A stretch of DNA of 64,000 bases from Fulvivirga sp. M361 (GTDB taxonomy: Bacteria; Bacteroidota; Bacteroidia; Cytophagales; Cyclobacteriaceae), in the NCBI RefSeq assembly GCF_007097395.1, contig NZ_VKDC01000047.1, positions 32,621 to 96,620 on the forward strand, given 5' to 3'. The notes beneath the pieces are model-generated. The model saw only the letters and a list, made by a program, of their open reading frames with translations, did no database searches and was not told the origin of the DNA. A program made the position numbers and the translations under genes. How positions within the stretch are numbered: position 1 is the stretch's first letter; every line of letters starts with the position of its first letter. This document shows positions 17,161 to 26,300 of the stretch, one piece after another.

Positions 17161-18306
17161 TCATGATGGCAGTATCAATCGTTGTGGCAATTCTTCCATT
17201 TTTTCGCACCCCAGTTGTTCCATCACTTGCTGAAGTTGCATTTTCAATAACTCCATAGTATGGTTTCCGCCTTCATTACCTAATGCACCCACACCATACA
17301 TAAATGGACGGCCCAGAAAAACAAACTTGGCGCCGCTGGCAATACAACGTGCGATGTCAGGCCCTGATCTGACACCACCATCCATCATGACTGTCATTTT
17401 ATCTTCGAATGATTTTGCCAGGTGCCCCAAAGGCTTAATCGTAGACTGACCTGCATCTAACTGTCTGCCCCCGTGGTTAGACACAATTATACCGTCCGCA
17501 CCAAGTAAAAGCGCTTTTTGTGCATCCATTTCATTTACCACTCCCTTAATTACCAGTTTGCCTTTCCAACGGTCTCTTAACCCTTTGATTTTTTCTTCAT
17601 TCAGGCGCCCGTTGAATGTTTTATTCATAAACTGTCCCAGCTGGCTCATATTCATATTTTTGGGCATATAAGGAAGTAAGGTAGTAAACTCTGGTTTACC
17701 ATGATACAGCGTTTTTAAAGCCCATATTGGTTTGGCCAATATTTGAAGCACATTACGTAAAGACATGCTGGGTGGCATTGAAAGTCCGTTTCTAATGTCT
17801 TTGTAACGTATTCCAAAGCTCGGTGTATCTGCCAGGGCCACTAATACATCACACCCGGCATCGCTCGCTCTTTTTAGTAATTTATCTCTTAAGCTGTCTT
17901 CAGCCGGATGATACAGCTGAAACCAGAATTTCCCTTCTGTTAGGTCACTGATCCGTTCGATACTTGCGGTAGTGACGGTGCTTAAAATAAAAGGAACGTT
18001 GTATGCTAATGCGGCTTTAGCCAGTATTTCCGGAGAATTAGGCCAGATCAGCCCCTGTAAACCAATGGGAGAGATGCCAAAAGGTGCATTATATTCATGA
18101 CCAAATAGCTCTGTGCTCAAGTCAGCCTTGTCAAAGTCTTTTAAGTATTGAGGCATGAGCTCTACCTGCTGAATATCAGATTTATTTCTGGCCAGATTAA
18201 TTTCTTCATTGGCTCCTCCGGTAAGGTAATCAAAGGCGAATGTTGGAATATTTCTGCTTGCCTTCTTTTTTAAGTCTTGTATGGATGGATAGTTCGGGTT
18301 GAACAT
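17161..18306 (-). CDS. FMN-dependent alpha-hydroxyacid oxidase/dehydrogenase
   Basis: 381 residues, the usual size of the family (lactate dehydrogenase LldD, glycolate oxidase, lactate monooxygenase). The catalytic His278 lies in VSNHGGRQLD with Arg281 next to it. FMN-site segments include PFGISPIGLQGL, FWFQLYHPAED (Tyr132) and DGGVRSGPDIARCIASGA. It oxidises an L-2-hydroxyacid to the 2-oxoacid in the cytoplasm or at the inner membrane. The exact substrate cannot be read from sequence. It ends exactly where the LRR gene ends on the other strand. Confidence 0.92.
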   Translation of the reverse strand: MFNPNYPSIQDLKKKASRNIPTFAFDYLTGGANEEINLARNKSDIQQVELMPQYLKDFDKADLSTELFGHEYNAPFGISPIGLQGLIWPNSPEILAKAALAYNVPFILSTVTTASIERISDLTEGKFWFQLYHPAEDSLRDKLLKRASDAGCDVLVALADTPSFGIRYKDIRNGLSMPPSMSLRNVLQILAKPIWALKTLYHGKPEFTTLLPYMPKNMNMSQLGQFMNKTFNGRLNEEKIKGLRDRWKGKLVIKGVVNEMDAQKALLLGADGIIVSNHGGRQLDAGQSTIKPLGHLAKSFEDKMTVMMDGGVRSGPDIARCIASGAKFVFLGRPFMYGVGALGNEGGNHTMELLKMQLQQVMEQLGCEKMEELPQRLILPS

Positions 18307-18911
18307 GGGTGGTAGCGTTTAATGATCTGGTGCTCGCCTGTCAGGTACGATGTTAATAAACTAACAGGTTCATGGCTTACATCTTTTATGTCTTACTCTT
18401 GCATATCATCCGGAGCAGGAAAATCAGGATTAAGATAAAAAGAAAGATTATTTTTTGCTTCCTGCTGTATCCTGTTCGACTCAGAGAGTATACCGCTCGG
18501 TCTTTATCAGGCACAATGGTCCTGGGGGTCAGATGAGCTGACAGTTAAAGGTTCTTCCTCCTTTTTGGGTCAGGAAGAACCTGGAAGGAATTCTGCGGGT
18601 ACTTACGTTAAGTCAGCTTCATTATAAAATAAGAGGTTTCCCTTACTTCGTTTTACCCGCGAACTCTTACAGGATTTTTAACTACAGAGTTTAATAAATC
18701 TGTGAGATGATAAAAAGAAGCTTTAACGAGTAATTAAGCCCCTTTTTCTAAGTGATACACTGATATGTCTATTTAAGATTTACACTAAGGAGCGGACCGC
18801 GATTAATTCCAACATTTGTTATGCAATTAGTTCTTACATAGAAACTAATTCTTAATCAATCACAAGTCTGATGCTACCGGACAATCACGACAAAAGTTAA
18901 ATAACACAAAA
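18307..18911. other. Gene-free 605-bp region with hairpins, upstream of an ECF sigma gene
   Basis: No coding frame was found. The region holds a perfect 11-bp hairpin (AGGTTCTTCCT at 18549-18559 with its complement at 18572-18582, 12-nt loop) and a weaker 8-bp pair (18414-18421 with 18459-18466). It serves as the promoter region of both the hydroxyacid oxidase and the sigma factor gene. A small RNA is possible but not shown. Confidence 0.45.
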
Positions 18912-19412
18912 ATGGCAGAATTTGATCACGAAATAGCCTCTCTTCACGGAACGTTGCAATTGTTTACAAAGCGATTCACTAACAATCAGGAGGAATCAGA
19001 AGACCTAATCCAGGATACTATCTTAAAAGCGCTTACCTATAGAGATAAATTCAAACAAAATACGAATCTCAAAGGGTGGCTTTACACCATAATGCGTAAT
19101 GTGTTTATCAATAACTACCGTAAAATGCAAAGGGCACGTACTACTTTGGATGATACGAAAGATTCCTATTACCTTCATGTACCGGATACACATACATTCT
19201 CCACGCCGGATGGGAGTTATGAGTATAAGGACATAACAAAATGTGTGAATGAGATCAGGGCAGATCTCCTTGTGCCCTTCAAACTGCGGACAGAAGGTTA
19301 TAAATACCATGAAATAGCCGATAAACTCAATGTACCTATCGGCACGGTGAAAAACAGGATATTCCATGCCCGGAAAGAGATCCAGAAGAAATTAGTGGCC
19401 TATTCTTGTTGA
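18912..19412 (+). CDS. ECF-type RNA polymerase sigma factor
   Basis: 166 residues. Region 2 is visible in SEDLIQDTILKALTYRDKFKQNTNLKGWLYTIMRNVFINNYRK, and region 4 in KLRTEGYKYHEIADKLNVPIGTVKNRIFHARKEIQKKL, with a normal helix-turn-helix. No anti-sigma factor gene is adjacent, so the control of its activity is not clear from the sequence; many Bacteroidota sigma factors of this kind are standalone. It lies behind a 605-bp leader region. Confidence 0.93.
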   Translation: MAEFDHEIASLHGTLQLFTKRFTNNQEESEDLIQDTILKALTYRDKFKQNTNLKGWLYTIMRNVFINNYRKMQRARTTLDDTKDSYYLHVPDTHTFSTPDGSYEYKDITKCVNEIRADLLVPFKLRTEGYKYHEIADKLNVPIGTVKNRIFHARKEIQKKLVAYSC

Positions 19413-19579
19413 ATTACAAGCACTGCAAAAATGATGGTCAAAAGATTGGATGGCTGACTTTTCAATGGCTTATGATCAGTTCATGTCTTTAGCAAAGGTA
19501 TTCTTTGATTTAAAATCAAACGGAAATGCAATCAATCACCTGGTTTATTCAGTAGTGTGATGTGATAAGAAATTGGAAT

Positions 19580-20155
19580 TTATTGAATTGCTTTTTTAAG
19601 AAGATAAAGATCATAACCCATATCGATCTTGTGATACACCTGAAAGCCAAAAGAGCTATACCAGGGCAGGTTTCTATTTACTGACGTTTCTAAATAAAAG
19701 GGTAGTGAACTGTCGGAGTAGTGTTTTATGATCTGTTGGAGCAACAGGCTTCCTACACCTTTCTGTTGTTGGTCCGGGTCAACACCAATGAACCAGATAT
19801 AAACATAGGAATAATCCGTATAATATTGTTTTATTTGTTTTTCTCTACCCATAACTTTTAAGACCCGACGAATTCCAATCGCCTTTATAGCCAGGCGTAA
19901 ATCCAGTAAGACTGATCTCAAAGTAGTTTTCTTTTGGTCTGAAAGCAGGATCATCGCTGCTGCACTGCGGTCTTCCGAGATCCATACCTCACCGAAAAGC
20001 ATACATACATCAAAAGAATAAGAAATCAGCTCCTCTATTCTTTTTTCACGGAGGTGGTCTTGTTTAATCACATCATTGACACTAGGGTTTTGATGGAATG
20101 ACCGGCTGATGATATCCAGGACGAGTGCTTTGTTGGAGAGTGTGGCTTTATTCAT
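19580..20155 (-). CDS. GNAT-family N-acetyltransferase
   Basis: 191 residues. The acetyl-CoA loop is QQKGVGSLLLQQII following IGVDPDQ, the R/Q-x-x-G-x-G/A motif A of GNAT enzymes. The C terminus (NRNLPWYSSFGFQVYHKIDM) has the typical motif B 'YxxxGF'. The substrate is unknown. Confidence 0.9.
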   Translation of the reverse strand: MNKATLSNKALVLDIISRSFHQNPSVNDVIKQDHLREKRIEELISYSFDVCMLFGEVWISEDRSAAAMILLSDQKKTTLRSVLLDLRLAIKAIGIRRVLKVMGREKQIKQYYTDYSYVYIWFIGVDPDQQQKGVGSLLLQQIIKHYSDSSLPFYLETSVNRNLPWYSSFGFQVYHKIDMGYDLYLLKKAIQ

Positions 20156-20233
20156 TGAATTATTGACAGAAATTAAAGCGAATCTAAATCTAATGTGGAA
20201 GCTTGGGAGCCAGTAATCGAATTTATGAGAACT

Positions 20234-20554
20234 TTACTTACAATTAAAATCATGGGTAATACCCATCCAATAATCAAACCCTTCCTGGCTTTTTAGTCCT
20301 TCAGAACCTATAAGTAACCAGTCTTTCATGTTGGTTTTACCTTTCATTTCAAATCGTCGGGCGCCTTCCTTTTTCAATAGCTCTTCTGTCACGTTTTTAT
20401 CACAACGGACCATGAGGTCATTGTCCTGAATCCGGGCGTATAGTTTTCTATCCTTCATGAAAGTCAAACCACCCATTTTTTCTTTTTCGACCACACCGGA
20501 AATGCCTTTGAGTTTTGTTTTTACTCTTTCTGCCAATTCTTTATTGTAAGCCAT
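20234..20554 (-). CDS. TfoX N-terminal domain protein
   Basis: 106 residues, a stand-alone TfoX/Sxy N-terminal domain. It shows VEKEKMGGLTFMKDRKLYARIQDNDLMVRC and MKDWLLIGSEGL, in the order expected for this fold. In gammaproteobacteria the full TfoX protein controls competence, but single-domain versions in Bacteroidota have no known role. Cytoplasmic and apparently monocistronic. Confidence 0.85.
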   Translation of the reverse strand: MAYNKELAERVKTKLKGISGVVEKEKMGGLTFMKDRKLYARIQDNDLMVRCDKNVTEELLKKEGARRFEMKGKTNMKDWLLIGSEGLKSQEGFDYWMGITHDFNCK

Positions 20555-20760
20555 GTTGTTTCTGTATTAATAGAAAGTAACAAAAATATGTTCGGTAATA
20601 AAACAGGTACAGATGCATTACATTATTTACACCACCTATATTTTGTTCGGATTGTTCCGGTTAAGTATGGTGAAGCTTAAAACTAAACTAAGTAAATCTT
20701 ATAGTATAGTGTTGAGCCATTACTCATTCAATTTATGAACTTTACAAGAAATGTTCACTT

Positions 20761-22119
20761 ATGCTATTTCAAAGTATTAACCCTAATGATCTTTCAGTAG
20801 TTGCCGAACATGAAACCATGACTGATCATCAGATACAGCAGGTACTGGAACTTTCTGAAAAAGCCTTTAAACACTGGCGTAGAACGAGGTTTACAGAGCG
20901 GGCTGTTTTAATGAATAAAGTAGCAGATCTGCTTCGTGAGCAAAAAGAAACACATGCCGGCCACATTACTACCGAAATGGGGAAAGTATGGCAGGAATCA
21001 ATGGCTGAAGTGGAAAAATCTGCTCAACACTGCAATTACTATGCTCAAAATGCAGAGCAATTTCTCCGGGAAGAATTCATTCAAAGTGAAATAAAAAGAT
21101 CTTCTGTAGTTTTTGATCCTATAGGATGTGTGTTTGCCATCATGCCGTGGAATTTCCCCTATTGGCAGGTGTTCAGGTATGCGGCAAAGGCACTTATGGC
21201 AGGGAATGTGACTATCTTAAAACATGCTCCTAATGTATGTGACTGTGCTAAGGCTATTGCAGGTCTTTTCAAAGAAGCAGGTTTTCCGGAAGGCGTTTTT
21301 CAAACAGTTATTATAGACATTCCAAAAGTGGAGGCGATTGTGGCGTCAGATGTAATACAAGGAGTAACCTTTACCGGAAGTGAAATGGCAGGAACCTCTG
21401 TAGGCGCCTTTGCCGGGAAATATATTAAAAAATCAGTACTTGAATTGGGAGGATCAGATGCTTTGCTGGTATTGGAAGATGCAGACGTGTCTCGTGCAGC
21501 ACAAGTGGCTGTCCAGTCCAGAATGTTGAATGCCGGGCAGGCCTGTAATATTGCCAAACGGTTCATTGTAGAAGAAAAAGTGGCGGATACCTTCTTGACT
21601 GAGATCATCCAAAACATCCGTCAACTCAAACAGGGTGATCCAATGAAGGAGGAGACGGATATAGGCCCTGTGGCGCGTATTGACCTGGCCGAGAAATTAA
21701 TGGGCCAGATAAGTGACTCCGTCGATCAGGGAGCCCGGTTGGTGGTAGGAGGTAATCAGGACCAGTGCCATATTCAACCATCATTGTTGGTGAATGTTCA
21801 ACCCGGAGTAACGGCGTTCGATGAAGAATTATTTGGCCCCGTTGCTGCCATGACCATCGTTAAGAGCGAGCAGGAAGCTATTACCATGGCGAATCATCAC
21901 AGGTACGGGCTGGATGCGTCTATCTGGACTAGAGACCTGGACAAAGCTGCTCATATAGCACGCCGACTTGATGTAGGAGGTGTATTCGTAAATACCCATT
22001 CCAGGTCGGACTCACGTTTCCCTTTCGGAGGGGTAAAGAAATCAGGTTATGGACGGGAGTTATCCGTTTACGGGCTGAAAGAGTTTGTGAATATTAAGAC
22101 CTTGATCATAGAATCTTAG
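20761..22119 (+). CDS. NAD(P)-dependent aldehyde dehydrogenase, succinate-semialdehyde type
   Basis: 452 residues. The aldehyde dehydrogenase active site has Asn131 (MPWNFPYWQ), Glu228 (LELGGSDALLV) and catalytic Cys262 (NAGQACNIAKRF). The short length and start (FQSINPNDLSVV) match the GabD1/Sad group, which oxidises succinate semialdehyde to succinate. The exact aldehyde cannot be proven here. It stands alone between divergent and convergent neighbours. Confidence 0.9.
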   Translation: MLFQSINPNDLSVVAEHETMTDHQIQQVLELSEKAFKHWRRTRFTERAVLMNKVADLLREQKETHAGHITTEMGKVWQESMAEVEKSAQHCNYYAQNAEQFLREEFIQSEIKRSSVVFDPIGCVFAIMPWNFPYWQVFRYAAKALMAGNVTILKHAPNVCDCAKAIAGLFKEAGFPEGVFQTVIIDIPKVEAIVASDVIQGVTFTGSEMAGTSVGAFAGKYIKKSVLELGGSDALLVLEDADVSRAAQVAVQSRMLNAGQACNIAKRFIVEEKVADTFLTEIIQNIRQLKQGDPMKEETDIGPVARIDLAEKLMGQISDSVDQGARLVVGGNQDQCHIQPSLLVNVQPGVTAFDEELFGPVAAMTIVKSEQEAITMANHHRYGLDASIWTRDLDKAAHIARRLDVGGVFVNTHSRSDSRFPFGGVKKSGYGRELSVYGLKEFVNIKTLIIES

Positions 22120-22190
22120 TCCGGATTGGGTACTTCTCCGGATGGGTAAAATGATGGCAGCTTGAGGCATCGTCAGGGATAAGATAATTG

Positions 22191-23309
22191 CTAAAGGGTG
22201 GACAAGTAATAAGCACCTTTAGAAACATATTCAGTATCCGGATCAAGGTCAGTGACTTCGACCCATCCTTTACTTTTTGAACCGGTTTTTATCTCAACAG
22301 GTTTAAGCTGATATCCTTCTGTATCTTTTGACATCACAGCATAAATAAACACCTTATCGTCGATGGATATAAGGGACTGCTCCTCTACCGCGGCCACTTC
22401 CTTCCGTTCCGTAGTGATTTCAGCTTCTATATAAGCACCAATTTTGAATGACTCATTGTCACCATTGACATGTGCGTGTACTCTTACGTAACGTTCGGCA
22501 TCATCAATGATAGTACTTACGAGGTAAACGGCCCCCAGGTAGGTTTGCTCACTTAGCTGAGGAATGGCAAATTGAACTTGCTGATCAATAGAAACTTTAT
22601 TCATATCACTTTCAAATATCTTGAGCTCCGCATGTAAATGATCGCTGCTGATGATTTGGAATAAAGGTTTCGAAGGTTCCACCTGTTTACCGATGACCGT
22701 ATGTATTTCAGAAACCTCACCCTCTATTGGGGCTGTGATGTATAAGTGGCCCGATATCTTTCCGTTATTCAGGTCATCTAAATTGACTCCCAGAAGATTC
22801 AGTGTTTTGCCGGTGGCGTCTAATTTAGTCTTAGAGGAAAGATATTCAGCCTCGGACTTCAGTAGATCTTTCTTCGCGTTGATCTTTTCCTCTGACAGCA
22901 TTTTGTTACGTTCATAAGTAGCTTGAATGTAGCTGAATTGGCTCTTGAGTTCCGTATACTCTTGTTGAAGCCTTAAAAACTCCGGTGAGCTTATCACCGC
23001 AAGTACTTGTCCTTTCGTCACCTTTTCACCTACCAGTACCTTGATGCTACTCACATACCCGGTTACAAATGTGCTGACTTCAGCTTTTTGGTTCGGAGGT
23101 GCTTCCAGGTATCCGTTTGCATGGACCGTTTGGGTCAGTACCTGTTGTTTTACCACACTGGTCTCAAGTTCTGTTATTTTTACCTGTTCCATACTTAAAG
23201 TGATCATATCATTATCATCGTTTTTCACTTCGTTTTTGGCCGGTTGTTCCTGGGTGCAGGATATCAGGGCGGTGAAAATAAGTAAGATTATTGTTCTCAA
23301 TAGTTTCAT
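22191..23309 (-). CDS. RND efflux periplasmic adaptor (CusB/CzcB type), lipoprotein
   Basis: 372 residues. A lipoprotein signal ends in ALISC. Then come a barrel-sandwich/lipoyl half (VTGYVSSIKVLVGEKVTKGQVLAVISS), a coiled-coil hairpin (about 115-175, LQQEYTELKSQFSYIQ), the second lipoyl half (HLYITAPIEGEVSEIHTVIGKQVEPSKPLFQI) and beta-barrel domains. It bridges the inner-membrane pump to the outer-membrane channel. The upstream gene encodes the pump, 11 bases away, so they form one operon. Confidence 0.92.
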   Translation of the reverse strand: MKLLRTIILLIFTALISCTQEQPAKNEVKNDDNDMITLSMEQVKITELETSVVKQQVLTQTVHANGYLEAPPNQKAEVSTFVTGYVSSIKVLVGEKVTKGQVLAVISSPEFLRLQQEYTELKSQFSYIQATYERNKMLSEEKINAKKDLLKSEAEYLSSKTKLDATGKTLNLLGVNLDDLNNGKISGHLYITAPIEGEVSEIHTVIGKQVEPSKPLFQIISSDHLHAELKIFESDMNKVSIDQQVQFAIPQLSEQTYLGAVYLVSTIIDDAERYVRVHAHVNGDNESFKIGAYIEAEITTERKEVAAVEEQSLISIDDKVFIYAVMSKDTEGYQLKPVEIKTGSKSKGWVEVTDLDPDTEYVSKGAYYLSTL

Positions 23310-23320
23310 GGTCTGGGGTT

Positions 23321-26300
23321 TTATTCTATGGTCAAATAGTTGAGGTCAAGGACCAGCTGATTGTATGTATTCAGTTGATCCAGGTAGGATAGCTTTATTC
23401 GTTGTACGTTTTCCATACTTTGTATGAATGTGATAAAGCCCGTTTCTCCCAATGTATATTTTTTACGGGCCATTTCAGCGATTTCTTCTGCCATTGACAG
23501 TCCTTCATCTTCGTAGAATTTTAGTTTTGTGAGACTGTTTTGAATTTCATTCGCTCCTCTTTTGTACTCGGATGACAGCCGTAGCTGATAGAGGTCAGAC
23601 AGGTTTTGATACATAGCGTATTCAACATTTTTAGCCTTGATCCTGGCTTTCTGTGTATGGTAGAATAAAGGGAAACTAACCCCTAGCTGGTAGCCGAAAA
23701 GATTTTGTGCATTTTCGTTAATACCTCTGCCCATAAAGTACTCCAGGTTAATGTCAGGCAGTAGCTTATTTCGTTCCAGCTTTACTTCCGACTTTCTGGC
23801 CACTAAAATGGCTTGCTGTAACCTGAGACCTGCATGGTTGATCAAAGCGCTGCTCACGTTCTGGCGTGTAAAAGGAAGTTTTTTTACAAATGCGAAAGGA
23901 AGGTCCGGTGGTTTATCTAATCGTAGCAGTTGCGTAAATTCTAACTCGGCCGAAGTATACTGTGTGGTGACATCATTTTTTTGCTGGAGGAGACTTACAC
24001 GATGTGCTTTGGCGTTCAGTACTTCAAGGTAATCGGATTCTCCCAACTCAAACTTTCGATTAACCGCTTGAAGTGAGACCTTAAATAAGCTGTCAAGCTG
24101 CTTCAAAACGGTTATTTTCTGTTGGAGAAACTGAAGGCGGTAAAAAAGTTTTGAAACTTGCCGTGTGATCCTGACCTTTTCCAGTTCATAAGATTCTTCA
24201 CTCACGGATATTCTTTGTGAGGCTAGCTGTCGCTGTGTACTCATTACGGAAGGGAAAGGTATGGACTGTGATATCCCATACACGTTAAGAGGAAACCCGT
24301 TTTCAGCAATGTTGTTTTCGTCGTAAGCATGGTAAAAAGATGTTTTTCCCAGGTCAAATGCTGTGCGCTTTAAGAGTTGATTTCGGTCGATATCCAGCTC
24401 CAGGGCTTTCAATTTCAGGTTGTTTTCCAGGGCTACAGTAATGGACTCTGTCAAACTCAGCTCAATTTTGGTTTGAGCACTACTAACGGAGGGGATCAAA
24501 AAAGCAGCTATCAACAAGAGGAGTGCTATTGACTTTGGTGAAATATTGGAGGGGACTTTTTTAGTTTTGCTCACCCCGAATAACATGTATAGAACGGGAA
24601 GTATTACCAGTGTGAGAATCGTGGAAGTAAATAATCCGCCAATAACTACTGTGGCCAAAGGTCTTTGAACTTCAGCTCCGGCAGAGGTAGACACGGCCAT
24701 GGGAAGAAAACCCAGTGCAGCAGCCGAAGCTGTTAATAATACAGGTCTCAAACGTTGTTTCGCGCCCATCAATATCCTTTCTCTGATATTTGTGATGCCT
24801 TCGCCTTCTAATTGAGTGAAAAACTCTATCAATACAATTCCATTGAGTACGGCAATGCCAAACAGCGCTATGAAGCCTACACCGGCAGATATGCTGAAAG
24901 GTAGCCCACGTACCCATAACGCCAGGATACCCCCGATGGCCGCCAGTGGAATGGCGGAATACACCAACAAAGCCCGTCGGAACGACCTTAAGGCGAAACG
25001 CAGCATAATAAAAATCATAGCCAAAGCTGCAGGAACAGCCAATTGTAATCTTTTTATAGCATTTTGAAGGTTTTCGAATTGCCCGCCATATGTAAGAGAA
25101 TATCCATAAGGTAGTTTAAATTTATCTTTGACAATTTCCTGAATCTCTTCCACAAGAGAGCTAACATCTCGATTTCTTACATTGATGCCTATTACTATTC
25201 GTCGTTTGGTATTGTCACGAGATATTTTGGCGGGCCCTTTTTTATAGTCGATAGTGGCAACTTCCCGCAAAGGGATCTGGCTACCGTTGGGAAGGTCCAC
25301 ATACAGGTCTTTCATATTTTCGATGTCTGTCCGAAAGCGCTCCTGGAATCTGACTACCAGGTCAAAACGTTTTTCGCCCTCATAAATGGCTCCGGCTGTT
25401 TCACCCCCAAATGCTAACCGTACCATTCGGTTGAGGTCTGAGGTATTGAGTCCCAGCTGGGCCAGCCGTTTCCGGTCGTATTCTACCGAGATCTGTGGCA
25501 GGTCATCCGTCTTTTCTACTATGATATCTGCGGCGCCCTCTACATTATGGATGAGTTGCTTAAGGGTATTGGCATACCTGAAAAGCGTGTCAAGGTCTTC
25601 GCCATAAATTTTGATGGCCAGATCAGAGCGTACTCCTGTGATCAACTCGTTAAAACGCATTTCAATAGGCTGTGTAAACTCAAAATCCATACCTGGGATA
25701 ACAGACATAGCAGATTTCATTTTTCCCGCCAATTCGGCTTTGGAAGAAGCGCTCCTCCATTCACCTTTTGGTTTTAGTTTAATGATCACATCAGTTTCTT
25801 CCATTGACATGGGGTCTGTAGGTACCTCAGCGGCGCCTATGCGGGACACGACCTGGTCTACTTCGGGGAAACTGTCCATCAGAATGTTTTCTAATTGGGT
25901 CATTAAGTCAATGGTTTTGGAGAGGGAGGTGCCTGTTTTTAATACAGGTTGTACTACATAATCCCCTTCATCCAAAGTGGGGATAAACTCTCCTCCCATG
26001 CGTGAAAATATGAACAGGCTTACGGTAAGAAAGATGACTGCCGAACCTAATACGAGCTTATGACGCTTTAAAGCCCATTGGATAACGGGTTTATATATTT
26101 TGTATAAAAACGCCATGATCCGGTCTGACACCTTGTCCAATATGCCTTTCTTTCGATGGTCCGATCTGCCACCGATCAATGAACTTACCATCGGCACATA
26201 GGTCAGGCAAAGTAACATGGCGCCCAGGAGTGTAAAACCAAAGGAGAGCGCCATAGGGCCAAACATTTTTCCTTCTATTCCTGATAAGGCAAGAATGGGT

